DNA of 46,003 bases from Candidatus Jidaibacter acanthamoeba (GCF_000815465.1 NZ_JSWE01000146.1:1-46003); one strand, 5' to 3'. Positions 7,638 through 19,107 are shown, counted from the first letter of the stretch. Numbers and translations: made by a program. Notes: generated by a model not told the origin, from the letters alone.

Positions 7638-8162
7638 ATGGAAAATTATTTAGATAGCAACATTGCCACCGGACAATCGCACCCTTTAATTACCGGCAGC
7701 GAGTTCTTCTATGATTTAATTCAATGGAGTATTATTGCTAGACTTACTTATAATAATAAACAAAGCTTAACTTATTCTTTTGTATTAACTAGCCTTAAAT
7801 GTGCAGTTAATTCTTTTGTACAGCCGCTTTGCAGTGAAGATAATAAATTCTCGACCGCTTATTTAGAAAATTTTTCAACAGAAATTTTTAATTTTTCAAA
7901 AGTATTTATAATTTATTCTGCAGGTGCTTCAATATCGCATTCACTAAATGATAATGGTTATATATCCAAAACCACTGTAGAAATTTCTAAAGCAGCTTCG
8001 GCATTTTTACTAAATACAATTATACACCATTATCCCTACTATCAAGATTCTTTTTTTGAAAATTTTATTATCGGAACATTAAATAAAAGCATAGCGGAAC
8101 TTAGCGAACCGGAAAGCATACAAATTCACTACCCCTCTTTCTATAATGAATTTAATGCTTGA
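7638..8162 (+). CDS. Hypothetical protein, 174 residues
   Basis: I do not recognise this protein. It lies 56 bases after hemH in the same direction and may share its transcript. Features visible are an N-terminal polar part, a run of moderately hydrophobic helices (SEFFYDLIQWSIIARLTY, YSFVLTSLKCAVNSFV, FNFSKVFIIYSAGASIS, AASAFLLNTIIHHY) without a classical signal peptide, and aromatic-rich segments such as HHYPYYQDSFFENF. Base composition is like its neighbours. It might be a small globular helical protein or peripherally membrane-associated; nothing more can be said from sequence. Confidence 0.6.
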   Translation: MENYLDSNIATGQSHPLITGSEFFYDLIQWSIIARLTYNNKQSLTYSFVLTSLKCAVNSFVQPLCSEDNKFSTAYLENFSTEIFNFSKVFIIYSAGASISHSLNDNGYISKTTVEISKAASAFLLNTIIHHYPYYQDSFFENFIIGTLNKSIAELSEPESIQIHYPSFYNEFNA

Positions 8163-8269
8163 TACCCTGCTTTTAAACTAATTTTAAAAACTTTAAAAAG
8201 TTATTTACCAAATTTTTAATCTATCTATATTAAAATCTTATAAGATTAATACAATGCGATAGAGGGCTC

Positions 8270-9007
8270 ATGGCAAATTATCTGATAATTGCGGGAACTA
8301 GTAGGATTGGTCAATCAGTAGCACAAGATTTGCTTAAATCTGGAAACACCGTTTTCATTACCGGCAGAAATAAGGAAAAAACCGAAAAAATTGCAGATGA
8401 ACTCGGTAACATTCAATATGAAATCTTGGATGCAACAGATTTTGATGCAGTAAATTTATGTTTTGCAAAAGTTAAATCATTATGCGGTGAACTTCATGGA
8501 GTGGTAAATTGTGCCGGCTCATTCTTACTTAAGCCCGCACACTTAACAACACGGGAAGAATTTGATTTAAACATAAATGCTAACTTAACTTCAGCTTTCG
8601 CAGTCGTAAGGGCAGCCGGAGAACATATGTTAAACGGCGGGTCGGTTGTTCTAATCTCTTCGGCGGTGGCTAAAATCGGGCTTGCGAGTCATGAGGCAAT
8701 GGCTGCGGCTAAAGCCGGGGTCATCGGCCTTATGATGTCAGCCGCTGCAAGTTATGCACATCAAAACTTAAGGTTTAATGCTGTAGCCCCGGGACTTGTG
8801 GAAACTGATATGTCTAAAAAAATTACTTCTAACCCGCTTACCTTTGAAGCATCAAAGAAAATGCACCCTTTAGGAAGAATCGGAACTCCCGAAGAAGCGG
8901 CAAGATTAATCACCTTCCTACTTGCTGAAGAAAACAGCTGGATTACCGGGCAAGCAATTAGCATTGACGGCGGCATAAGCACTATCCAGCCGAAAGTTAA
9001 AATTTAG
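8270..9007 (+). CDS. SDR-family protein lacking the catalytic tyrosine
   Basis: The 245-residue protein has a short-chain dehydrogenase fold: a Rossmann start YLIIAGTSRIGQSVAQDLL, VNCAGSF (NNAG equivalent, about 80-84), catalytic Asn in NINANLTSAF, Ser in VVLISSAV (130/131), NAVAPGLVETDM and a C-terminal ITGQAISIDGG. The YxxxK catalytic motif reads M144-A-A-A-K148, so the proton-donating Tyr is Met. The glycine-rich loop is also altered (AGTSRIG in place of TGxxxGIG). This suggests an atypical or non-canonical SDR rather than a FabG-type reductase. GAGGG lies just before the ATG. The VOC gene follows 11 bases downstream, likely in one transcript. Confidence 0.85.
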   Translation: MANYLIIAGTSRIGQSVAQDLLKSGNTVFITGRNKEKTEKIADELGNIQYEILDATDFDAVNLCFAKVKSLCGELHGVVNCAGSFLLKPAHLTTREEFDLNINANLTSAFAVVRAAGEHMLNGGSVVLISSAVAKIGLASHEAMAAAKAGVIGLMMSAAASYAHQNLRFNAVAPGLVETDMSKKITSNPLTFEASKKMHPLGRIGTPEEAARLITFLLAEENSWITGQAISIDGGISTIQPKVKI

Positions 9008-9030
9008 TTTTATAAAATATGAGAGGAAAT

Positions 9031-9492
9031 ATGAACAATAATGAGATTACCGCAGAAGGTTTAAATCACCTTTCTACTATGATTAGCGTTAAAGATGCTA
9101 ATGAAGCAGTAAAATTCTATGTTGAGATATTCGGATTTAAAGCACATGAGGTTACCAATGACCGAGAGGGAAATGTTGTATTTGCAAGGCTGATTTATAA
9201 AGGTATTAACCTAATGATCGCCCCTCCAAATCCTATTGAAGAGGAAGATTTTATGTCACCTCCCGTTTCAAGTAACTGTCCTCCGCAAGTTAGCTTTTAT
9301 GTTTATTGTGATAATCTTGAAGAGAGCTACAGCAAAGCAAAAAATTACGGGCTAAAATTTCTTCATGATAAAGAAATTAAATTTTGGGGCGATAAAGCTT
9401 TTAGAGTATTAGATCCAAACGGGTATATCTGGAATTTTGCTACCAAGTTCACTGAGCATGATGCAACTAAAGTGCCTCGCGAAGTTTTTTAA
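9031..9492 (+). CDS. VOC-family (glyoxalase/bleomycin resistance-like) protein
   Basis: From the chosen ATG at 9031 the protein is 153 residues. The alternative in-frame ATG at 9019 would add four (MRGN), but GAGAGG lies just before 9031 and supports the shorter form. It has the two beta-alpha-beta-beta-beta modules of the vicinal oxygen chelate fold: MISVKDANEAVKFYVEIFGF at the start, and PQVSFYVYCDNLEESYSKAK, WGDKAFRVLDPNGYIWNFAT in the second half. The VLDPNGYxWxF ending is typical of PhnB/YCII-like VOC proteins that bind metal or small ligands. The substrate cannot be inferred. It sits directly after the SDR gene. Confidence 0.82.
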   Translation: MNNNEITAEGLNHLSTMISVKDANEAVKFYVEIFGFKAHEVTNDREGNVVFARLIYKGINLMIAPPNPIEEEDFMSPPVSSNCPPQVSFYVYCDNLEESYSKAKNYGLKFLHDKEIKFWGDKAFRVLDPNGYIWNFATKFTEHDATKVPREVF

Positions 9493-9550
9493 TAAAAACC
9501 AAAAAGCTCATTTGCACTAAATATTTTTACATTTATTTTTATGTTGTTTT

Positions 9551-10060
9551 TTAAATAGTTATATTTCTAATTCCTTCCAAAGTTAGAATAGAGTGCTTTA
9601 GCTCTATTCCACCGGCGTATCCGGTAAGAGAATTATTACTACCTATAACACGATGGCAAGGCACAACTAACGAAATCGGGTTTCTTCCGACTGCCGCCGC
9701 CACGGCTCGAACGCTGTTCGGAGCACCGATATTATTTGCCAGTTCCTTATAGGTTATAGTTTTTCCGTAAGGTATTTTACTGACCTCTTCCCATACTCTT
9801 TTTTGAAATTCGGTGAACTTTATGAAACTATAAGGTATTTCAAATTCTCTTCTATTCCCGTATGAATATTCTTTAAGCTGCTTTTCAGCTAATTTTAATA
9901 TCTCCGGTTCCGAGTTATTTTGCCGCTCCGGTTCAAGTTGGGGAATATATTTTTCTTTAACAAAATATATTCCGGTTATATTTTCCGAATCCGATAATAA
10001 AAGTATATCTCCAAGCTTTGTAGTAATATTGGAATAATATTTTGTCATGTAAAAAACCAT
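9551..10060 (-). CDS. ogt: Methylated-DNA--protein-cysteine methyltransferase
   Basis: The 169-residue protein carries the active-site motif VVPCHRVIGSNNSLTGYAGG, whose Cys takes the alkyl group from O6-alkylguanine in a suicide repair reaction. Other family marks are FTEFQKRVWEEVSKIPYGKT, TYKELANNIGAPNSVRAVAA with the arginine-finger Arg (SVRAV), and GIELKHSILTLEG. The N-terminal ribonuclease-like half is short, and no AraC-type Ada domain is present, so it is an Ogt/MGMT type. An internal Met at residue 5 (MTKYYSN) is an equally possible start; neither start has a clear Shine-Dalgarno. It converges with the VOC gene. Confidence 0.93.
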   Translation of the reverse strand: MVFYMTKYYSNITTKLGDILLLSDSENITGIYFVKEKYIPQLEPERQNNSEPEILKLAEKQLKEYSYGNRREFEIPYSFIKFTEFQKRVWEEVSKIPYGKTITYKELANNIGAPNSVRAVAAAVGRNPISLVVPCHRVIGSNNSLTGYAGGIELKHSILTLEGIRNITI

Positions 10061-10164
10061 ATTATATAATTGTCAGAAACTTATGCTACTCTTTAATAAT
10101 ATTGAAAATATAAAAAAATCTGCTCATACTTAATTAATAAGCAAAAATATTAAAGACGAATAAA

Positions 10165-11904
10165 ATGCAAAAATCAAATATAATATTTTTAAAAAATACA
10201 CAAAACCCGGTAAAAATATTATTTTTAAATTTAACTGCATTAATCATTGTACTTAGTATGTTTTTCTGCCTCAGTCTTGCAGCGAAAGGGACTACTATTG
10301 ATATTAACAACTATGAAACTGCCCATGTCTCTTTAGCAAGCTCTAATTTACCATATTATGCTTTAATGACATCCGTAAGGATATTTATTGCAATCATTTT
10401 TTCCCTCATATTTGCACTCTTTATAGCCACCCTTGCGGCAAAAAGTAAGAAAGCCGAAGAAATTATTCTTCCGCTTTTAGATATTTTGCAATCCATACCA
10501 ATTTTAGGCTACGCCTCTTTTGCAGTTACTTTCTTCGTTGCGCTCTCCCCTCATAAAGTGCTGGGAGTAGAAATGGCAGTAATATTTGTTATTTTTACTT
10601 CACAGGTGTGGAATATAACTTTCAGTATGCATCAATCGCTTAAAACCGTACCTCAAGATATAATAGATGCTTCAATTGTTTTCGGGTTATCTTCATGGCA
10701 AAGGTTTTGGCTTGTAGAACTCCCCTTTGCAGTTCCGGGCTTAATTTGGAATATTATGGTATCGGTATCGGGGAGTTGGTTTTTTATAGTTGCTTCCGAG
10801 GCAATATCCGTAGGCAATATTAACTATACTTTACCGGGTATAGGCTCTTACCTCGGTACGGCAATAACTCAAAAAGATTGGCATGCCATCATCTACTCAA
10901 TTCTTACCACCTTAATTTTGATTATTTTATATGATAAGCTAATTTTCCAACCGCTGGTAATTTGGTCAAAAAAGTTTAAGTATGAAATGGTAAATACTCA
11001 AGATATAAGCGAATCCTGGGTTTATAATATATTAAGTAAGTCTGTACTACTAAAAATTCTTTTTAAACCATGCGTTTGGTTTATAAAAAATATTTTTAAG
11101 TTTAATTTTGGAAGACCAATCGCATTATCGACTTCTACAAAGATAATCTTTATCAGTGAGAAAAAATTAAATAATATATGGTATGGTGCAATCACGCTTC
11201 TAATAGCAACTCTTGCTTGTTATATTGCTGCCTTTTTATATAATTTTAGTAGCTTTAATGAAATTACTTATGTGCTTTTTTTAGGAGCAGTAACATCTTT
11301 CAGAATTTTTATATTGATATTTTTAGCTTTAATTATATTAATTCCTATCGGAGTTTATATTGGTTTAAATGCAAAATTAGCAGCGAAAGCTCAGCCGATA
11401 ATGTTATTTCTTGCAGCCTTTCCAGCAAATCTATTATTTCCGTTTTTTGTTATAATAATTATAAATAATAATTTAAATCCGAACATATGGCTTAGCCCTT
11501 TGATTATACTTGGCGCACAATGGTATATTTTGTTAAATATCATTGCGGGAGTTTCAGCACTGCCGAGAGAACTGCTTGAAGCTGCTTCTTTATTTAATAT
11601 CAAAGGCTTAATTTTTTTAAGAAAAGTTATTCTGCCAAGTATTCTTCCTTATATAATTACCGGCTCTCTTTGTGCTTCAGGAGGAGCTTGGAATGCAAGC
11701 ATTGTTGCAGAAGCGGTTAACTGGGGGGGAACCACTCTTTATGCTACCGGTTTAGGCGCTTATATAGCTCAAAATACTGTTGCAGGGGAATACCATAACA
11801 TAAGTTTAGGAGTATGTATTATGTGCTTTTACGTTATGCTTTTAAACAAATTGGTATGGCGCCCTTTATATAAATTAACTGAAAAAACTTTGCATTTGGG
11901 ATAG
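10165..11904 (+). CDS. Double-length NitT/TauT-type ABC transporter permease
   Basis: The 579-residue integral membrane protein has two binding-protein-dependent permease domains in tandem. The first EAA-loop region is PQDIIDASIVFGLSSWQRFW plus LVELPFAVPGL (about 168-200). The second is PRELLEAASLFNIKGLIFLR plus KVILPSILPYI (about 469-500). About six hydrophobic helices accompany each half, with a more polar linker at about 265-335. Such fused permeases occur in nitrate/sulfonate/taurine-like ABC systems, where the two halves replace a homodimer. The ATPase gene starts 9 bases downstream. There is no substrate-binding protein gene next to it, so the substrate is unknown. Confidence 0.87.
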   Translation: MQKSNIIFLKNTQNPVKILFLNLTALIIVLSMFFCLSLAAKGTTIDINNYETAHVSLASSNLPYYALMTSVRIFIAIIFSLIFALFIATLAAKSKKAEEIILPLLDILQSIPILGYASFAVTFFVALSPHKVLGVEMAVIFVIFTSQVWNITFSMHQSLKTVPQDIIDASIVFGLSSWQRFWLVELPFAVPGLIWNIMVSVSGSWFFIVASEAISVGNINYTLPGIGSYLGTAITQKDWHAIIYSILTTLILIILYDKLIFQPLVIWSKKFKYEMVNTQDISESWVYNILSKSVLLKILFKPCVWFIKNIFKFNFGRPIALSTSTKIIFISEKKLNNIWYGAITLLIATLACYIAAFLYNFSSFNEITYVLFLGAVTSFRIFILIFLALIILIPIGVYIGLNAKLAAKAQPIMLFLAAFPANLLFPFFVIIIINNNLNPNIWLSPLIILGAQWYILLNIIAGVSALPRELLEAASLFNIKGLIFLRKVILPSILPYIITGSLCASGGAWNASIVAEAVNWGGTTLYATGLGAYIAQNTVAGEYHNISLGVCIMCFYVMLLNKLVWRPLYKLTEKTLHLG

Positions 11905-11913
11905 GAGAAATTT

Positions 11914-13212
11914 ATGGCCATAAAAACTGATTTACCGATTTTAGAGCTTAAAAATCTTAATAAATATTATGATCAACCGGATGGTGGAAAAAAAGTTATT
12001 TTAGATGATATCAATTTATCTCTCAATGAACGGGAAATAGTAGGTATACTCGGACGTTCGGGTAGCGGTAAGTCTACTTTACTTAGAATTATTTCGGGAT
12101 TATTATCTATGAGTAGCGGAGAAATTATATATAACGGTGCTCCTGCTCCTCTGCCGCCTAGCACTCTTGCTATGGTTTTTCAAACATTTGCACTCTTCCC
12201 TTGGCTAAATGTTATTGAGAATGTATCAATAGGATTAGAGTCGAAAAATTTATCGAAAAATGAGATTACCAGAAAAGCTTTAGATGCAATATCTTTAATC
12301 GGCCTGGACGGTTATGAAAATGCCTACCCCAAAGAGTTATCGGGCGGCATGAAACAAAGAATAGGTTTCGCACGAGCATTAGTGACTAACCCTAAAATTT
12401 TGCTTTTAGATGAGGCGTTTTCTGCCCTTGATATCTTAACCGCGACTGAACTTAAAGCTGAATTTATTGATTTATGGTCGGTTAAAAAGACCGGTTTAAA
12501 GTCAATTCTTATTGTAACCCATAACATTGAGGAAGCAGTATTACTTTGTGATAGAGTTTTAATTTTTTCCTCAAATCCGGGTAAGGTAGTTTCAGAAATA
12601 AAAATTAATATACCTCATCCTCGCAATAGGCATGACCCTGAGGTGAGAAATTTAGTGGATAACATTTATACCATTATGACTAATGCACTTAGTAAAAATA
12701 GCTCGACTGATACACTTACTAAGACTGTAGAGAATGAAAGTTTACTGGCCCAAATTTCAACCAATAAACTAAATGGGGTAATTGAAATCTTGTTTGCTGA
12801 ACCTTATAACGGTACTGCTGATATTTACCGACTCTCTGAACAACTAAGTCTTTCTATTGATTATTTATTTCCTATTCTAGAGCTATTAAAAACATTAAAA
12901 TTTGCATTAGTTAAGAAAGGAGATGTTCTTCTGACTTCTACGGGAAAAATGTATGCTGAAGCGGATACCGATGAACGTAAGCAAATATTTGCACGGCATT
13001 TGGTTGAGAATATAGAACTTATCGGTAATATCAGAACAACATTAAAATTAGCTAAAAGAAAGAGAGTGAGCCGTAACCATTTTGTTAAAGAATTAACCAA
13101 AACTTTATCACCTGACCAGGCAAACAAATTACTGAATATAGTAATCAGCTATGCAAGGTATGCGGAAATTTTCTCGTATAACTATGCTACTAAAACATTC
13201 TGTTTGAAATAA
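11914..13212 (+). CDS. NitT/TauT-type ABC transporter ATP-binding protein with C-terminal AAA-associated domain
   Basis: The 432-residue protein has an ABC ATPase domain at about 7-245: Walker A GRSGSGKSTLL, Q-loop MVFQTFALFPWLNVIENV, signature LSGGMKQRIGFARAL, Walker B ILLLDEAFSALDI, and H-loop VTHNIEEAV. The FALFPWLNV stretch is typical of nitrate/taurine importers. The extra 180 residues (about 285-430, including GVIEILFAEPYNGTADIYRL and DERKQIFARHLVENI) resemble the C-terminal AAA-associated domain found on some of these ATPases, possibly regulatory. Its GGAGAAA ribosome binding site lies just after the permease stop. The pair probably makes a complete inner-membrane core transporter whose binding protein is encoded elsewhere or absent. 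Confidence 0.87.
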   Translation: MAIKTDLPILELKNLNKYYDQPDGGKKVILDDINLSLNEREIVGILGRSGSGKSTLLRIISGLLSMSSGEIIYNGAPAPLPPSTLAMVFQTFALFPWLNVIENVSIGLESKNLSKNEITRKALDAISLIGLDGYENAYPKELSGGMKQRIGFARALVTNPKILLLDEAFSALDILTATELKAEFIDLWSVKKTGLKSILIVTHNIEEAVLLCDRVLIFSSNPGKVVSEIKINIPHPRNRHDPEVRNLVDNIYTIMTNALSKNSSTDTLTKTVENESLLAQISTNKLNGVIEILFAEPYNGTADIYRLSEQLSLSIDYLFPILELLKTLKFALVKKGDVLLTSTGKMYAEADTDERKQIFARHLVENIELIGNIRTTLKLAKRKRVSRNHFVKELTKTLSPDQANKLLNIVISYARYAEIFSYNYATKTFCLK

Positions 13213-13286
13213 ATAAATTATTGGTACCTGCATTCTAAGATACCTAGATTTCATTATAACAAGTGGTTAGCCGGATTCTACTTAAG

Positions 13287-13913
13287 TTATTTAAAAGAAT
13301 CCCATATATAATCAAAGTTTTTAACGCTTATATCAAATAATGCCTGGTCCTGAATCACAATAACCCTCATTTTTTCCATAAAGAATATTGCCACATTCCC
13401 TGAAAAATATGAATGTGCAGCTAAAGAAGCTTGATATAAAGGGATTTGTTTAATTTTAAAATTATTATATTTCTCAAAATTTAAAAAATTCCCGCTTGGA
13501 GTAAACATTCTTACTTTTACATTTTCTAATCTTGACAATCTTTCATAGTGCGCTTGTGCCATAGGGCCAAGTTTTTGCTTAAGTACTAAGCCATCAATAG
13601 TAAAAATTCTATGTTCACCGGAAGTAGCTTTTAAAACCTCATAGTTGTAATCAAAATATTTTTGAATACCGCTTAATCCTTCATATATTTTCATCGAAGA
13701 ATTAACTAATACTCCACTGCTTTCAACAAAACATACGCCGAATTTTTCAAAAGTCAGCATTACCTTTTCCATAGTTTTTTTATGAGTTGAATGACGGTCA
13801 TTTTCAAGATTATTAATCGTGCTTACTGACAAATCGGAGAAATCGGCAAGATCTTGCGTAGTCCAGCCTAATAATGTTCTTGCAGCTTTTATTTGGGCGG
13901 TAGTAACTGGCAT
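13287..13913 (-). CDS. XRE-type transcriptional regulator with C-terminal sensor-like domain
   Basis: The 208-residue protein has an N-terminal helix-turn-helix of the Cro/CI type at about 5-62: QIKAARTLLGWTTQDLADFS, then DLSVSTINNLEND. The C-terminal 140 residues are not a standard partner. YEVLKATSGEHRIFTIDG, NVKVRMFTPSG and the ending GNVAIFFMEKMRVIVIQDQA with FDYIW resemble the phospholipase-D-like effector domains of TrmB-type regulators, where a ligand or nucleotide may bind. This is recalled by pattern only. It converges on the ABC transporter genes across a 74-base gap. A long A/T palindrome lies about 65 bases upstream and could be its own operator. Confidence 0.75.
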   Translation of the reverse strand: MPVTTAQIKAARTLLGWTTQDLADFSDLSVSTINNLENDRHSTHKKTMEKVMLTFEKFGVCFVESSGVLVNSSMKIYEGLSGIQKYFDYNYEVLKATSGEHRIFTIDGLVLKQKLGPMAQAHYERLSRLENVKVRMFTPSGNFLNFEKYNNFKIKQIPLYQASLAAHSYFSGNVAIFFMEKMRVIVIQDQALFDISVKNFDYIWDSFK

Positions 13914-13977
13914 TGCTCAATATTGTAAAAAATTATACATTATAGATATGTTATAAAATAATTATTATAATTTTAAC

Positions 13978-13999
13978 AATTAAAAAATATTTTTTAATT
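13978..13999. promoter_or_regulatory. 22-base perfect palindrome upstream of the XRE regulator
   Basis: AATTA6 followed by the mirrored T6AATT (centre TA at 13988-13989) is a perfect 22-base palindrome. It lies 65 bases upstream of the regulator start and about 200 bases beyond the end of the 5S gene. It could be an operator for the XRE protein or, read as a hairpin with an A/U stem, part of the rRNA terminator. All-A/T palindromes also arise by chance in such DNA. Confidence 0.4.
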
Positions 14000-14205
14000 A
14001 GGTGTTAAAAGAAGGCTCTTGTCTAGCTAAGCTGACAAAATGATCACAGATTAGTGAAATAAGCTTTATAAAATAGCAACTAATCTATCTACAAATACTA
14101 TTGACTTAAATAAATTTAGTAAGTATTTAAGCCAAAGCTATTAATATTAGTATATGAGATTAATAATTTGAATGATATATTTTATGCTATAAAGTCTTAC
14201 TTTTA

Positions 14206-14323
14206 GGCTTGGCAACAACCTACTCTCCCGTGCCTTAAGACAAAGTACCATCGGCGATGAAGGGTTTCACTTCTGAGTTCGAAATGGGATCAGGTGTTTC
14301 ACCAACTCTATAATCACCAAGCC
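14206..14323 (-). rRNA. rrf: 5S ribosomal RNA
   Basis: The 118-base gene reads GGCTTGGTGATTATAGAG at the 5' end on the - strand. It carries the conserved core GAACTCAGAAGTGAAACC, the GATGGTA loop and a 3' end GTTGCCAAGCC that pairs with the 5' end. It lies about 100 bases after the 23S 3' end in the same direction. The terminal helix continues outside the mature ends: GTCTTACTTTTAGGCTTGG at 14194-14212 matches the complement of 14317-14335 with one mismatch, giving a 19-base precursor stem. Confidence 0.95.
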
Positions 14324-14424
14324 AAAAAGTAAGACCTCTATTTTATAAGAGGTATTGTGAGAAATTTTCAAATTCACTGGGAAAATAATTTATAAGCTTA
14401 ACACTGTAAGCGATATTAGTTTCC

Positions 14425-17190
<2,766 letters not shown>

Positions 17191-17363
17191 TGATTCTTAA
17201 AAAATACTAACATCGCATACAGAATTAAACTTACAACAAAATTAAATTTTATTTTCGCGGTGTATTATTTGGAAAATTTCTCACAATTTCAAAAGAACAA
17301 TGCAGACTAAATCTACATTTTCACTAACAACGTTTGTTTTTTCATGTCGCTTCGTGAGTTGAA

Positions 17364-17392
17364 TTTATATGCGAATTCATTTGCCTAGTCAA
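17364..17392 (-). promoter_or_regulatory. Promoter of the 23S-5S rRNA unit
   Basis: On the - strand TTGACT (17387-17392) and TATAAA (17364-17369) are separated by exactly 17 bases. They lie about 175 bases upstream of the mature 23S 5' end and outside the 23S precursor stem. This fits an rRNA unit transcribed independently of 16S. Confidence 0.75.
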
Positions 17393-17448
17393 CATCTATT
17401 TTTAATTTTTTTTGATTTTTTATATTTCAAGGTTTAAATCTATTATGA

Positions 17449-18432
17449 ATGAATAACTTAAACTTAGTTCAATTTAATATGACAAATAATATAGTTGCGA
17501 TCCAAATGGATCCCTTAAATAAAATCTCTTTTGCCACTGATAGCTCCTGGCTTATCGCCTATGAGCTTTTTAAAAGAGGATTCGCGTTATTTATATATAC
17601 ACCTAGAAATCTTTTTTACCGAGATGACGAGGTGTGCGCACGCGGAAACTTTATTGAAATTGATGTGTATTTCCCTGCTAAATATAATATAAGTAAAACT
17701 ACAGTAATAAACCTTGCAAAAACTAAAGCCGTTATTATCAGGCAAAACCCTCCCTTTAATATGGAGTATATCACTACTACTTACCTGCTTGAGTTAATAA
17801 AAGACAAAACCTTTATTATTAACAACCCTACGGAAATCAGAAATTATGCTGAAAAACTTTGTGTTTTAAATTTTCCTAGCCTTACGCCTGCAACACTTAT
17901 AGCCTCAAGCAATGCACCCGAAGTAATGCATTTTATTGAAACACATAAACAGGTTGTTATAAAACCTATATATGCATTCGGCGGGCTTGATATAGAAAAA
18001 ATCAAAAGCACCACGTATAATATAAAAGGTATATTGAATAAATATGTCAGAAAATACGGCAATTTTATATTGCAGCAATATTTACCCTCAATAAGAGAGG
18101 GCGATAAGCGCATAATATTATTAGACGGAGAGATTCTGGGAGCAATAAAACGAGTTCCGGAGGAGCAGGATTTTAGAGCTAATCTTGTAGTAGGGGGGAG
18201 CGCACAAACCACCGAACTTTCAGAAAGAGATCATGAAATTTGTTTAGCGCTTAAACCGGAATTAAAGAAAAGAGGATTATTTTTTGTCGGTATAGATATA
18301 ATTGATAAGTATTTGATTGAAATAAATGTGACATCACCGACAGGGCTTGTTGCAATAAATAGACTCTATAACAAAAATGTGGAAGTCGAAATCGCAAATC
18401 AGATTGAAAGCAAGTTAAATTGCATGTTATAA
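17449..18432 (+). CDS. gshB: Glutathione synthetase
   Basis: The 327-residue protein joins gamma-glutamylcysteine and glycine using ATP. The N-terminal domain has IVAIQMDPLNKISFATDSSW, the GshB pattern (MDPI-x7-DSTF/S) for glutathione synthetases. The ATP-grasp part shows VVIKPIYAFGGLDIEKI, FILQQYLP, REGDKRIILLDGEILGAIKR, ANLVVGGSAQTTELS and a C-terminal IEINVTSPTGLVAINRL. A second in-frame ATG at 17479 (MTNNIVAIQMDPL) matches the usual family start better; neither has a strong ribosome binding site. It diverges from the rRNA promoter and is followed after 36 bases by gmk. gshA is not present in the window. Confidence 0.9.
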   Translation: MNNLNLVQFNMTNNIVAIQMDPLNKISFATDSSWLIAYELFKRGFALFIYTPRNLFYRDDEVCARGNFIEIDVYFPAKYNISKTTVINLAKTKAVIIRQNPPFNMEYITTTYLLELIKDKTFIINNPTEIRNYAEKLCVLNFPSLTPATLIASSNAPEVMHFIETHKQVVIKPIYAFGGLDIEKIKSTTYNIKGILNKYVRKYGNFILQQYLPSIREGDKRIILLDGEILGAIKRVPEEQDFRANLVVGGSAQTTELSERDHEICLALKPELKKRGLFFVGIDIIDKYLIEINVTSPTGLVAINRLYNKNVEVEIANQIESKLNCML

Positions 18433-18437
18433 GGGTG

Positions 18438-18453
18438 CGATTAATATTAATCG
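18438..18453. promoter_or_regulatory. 16-base perfect palindrome between gshB and gmk
   Basis: CGATTAATATTAATCG is a perfect palindrome in the 36-base gap between the two genes, ending 16 bases before the gmk start. Its CG ends make it less likely to be chance than pure A/T symmetry. It could be a repressor or activator site for gmk; the regulator is unknown. Confidence 0.35.
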
Positions 18454-18468
18454 ATTGCTGTACAATAT

Positions 18469-19107
18469 ATGTTACAAATTAAACGCCGCGGGCTTATGTT
18501 AATTCTTTCTTCTCCGTCGGGAGCAGGCAAAACTACACTTGCACAACTGTTATTAAAATCCGATCAGCATATCAGACCTTCAGTTTCTTTTACTACCAGA
18601 AAAAAACGCGCGAATGAGATTGAAGGTATACATTATTATTTTACTGATCATGAAACATTTAAAAGAATGATTGAACAAAATGCTTTTCTTGAATATGCGG
18701 AAGTGTTCGGGGAAATGTACGGCACACCTAAAAAGTTTGTCAATCAGCACTTGGAAAATGGTGAAGATGTATTATTTGATATTGATTGGCAAGGTAACCG
18801 TTCACTTACACAAATAGCCAGAGAAGATACGGTGAGTGTTTTTATCTTCCCGCCTTCCAAAAAAGAACTGCTTGATAGACTTAAATCACGCGACCAAGAT
18901 AGCGCGGATATTGTAAAAGCCCGCATGGATAAAGCGAACGAGGAATTAAGCCACTGGCATGAATATGATTACTCGATTATTAATCGCGATATTGATGAAA
19001 GCCTTAGGAAGCTTCTTTCTATACTGCGCGCAGAAAGGCTAAAAAAAGCCAGAAGACTGGGCGTAACGGACTTTGTTAATAACTTAATTAATGAAGAGCT
19101 TGAGTAG
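18469..19107 (+). CDS. gmk: Guanylate kinase
   Basis: The 212-residue protein phosphorylates GMP to GDP with ATP. Visible motifs are the P-loop LSSPSGAGKTTLAQLLL (about 13-29), SVSFTTRKKRANEIEGIHYY with the GMP-binding Ser/Arg/Tyr region, EYAEVFGEMYGTPK, FDIDWQGNRSLTQ (catalytic DIDWQG, usually DVDxQG), and SADIVKARMDKANEELSHWH with the lid arginine. The C-terminus is typical and the length matches the family. The ATG at 18469 lies 36 bases after gshB. A scarred region without obvious real genes follows it. Confidence 0.95.
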   Translation: MLQIKRRGLMLILSSPSGAGKTTLAQLLLKSDQHIRPSVSFTTRKKRANEIEGIHYYFTDHETFKRMIEQNAFLEYAEVFGEMYGTPKKFVNQHLENGEDVLFDIDWQGNRSLTQIAREDTVSVFIFPPSKKELLDRLKSRDQDSADIVKARMDKANEELSHWHEYDYSIINRDIDESLRKLLSILRAERLKKARRLGVTDFVNNLINEELE

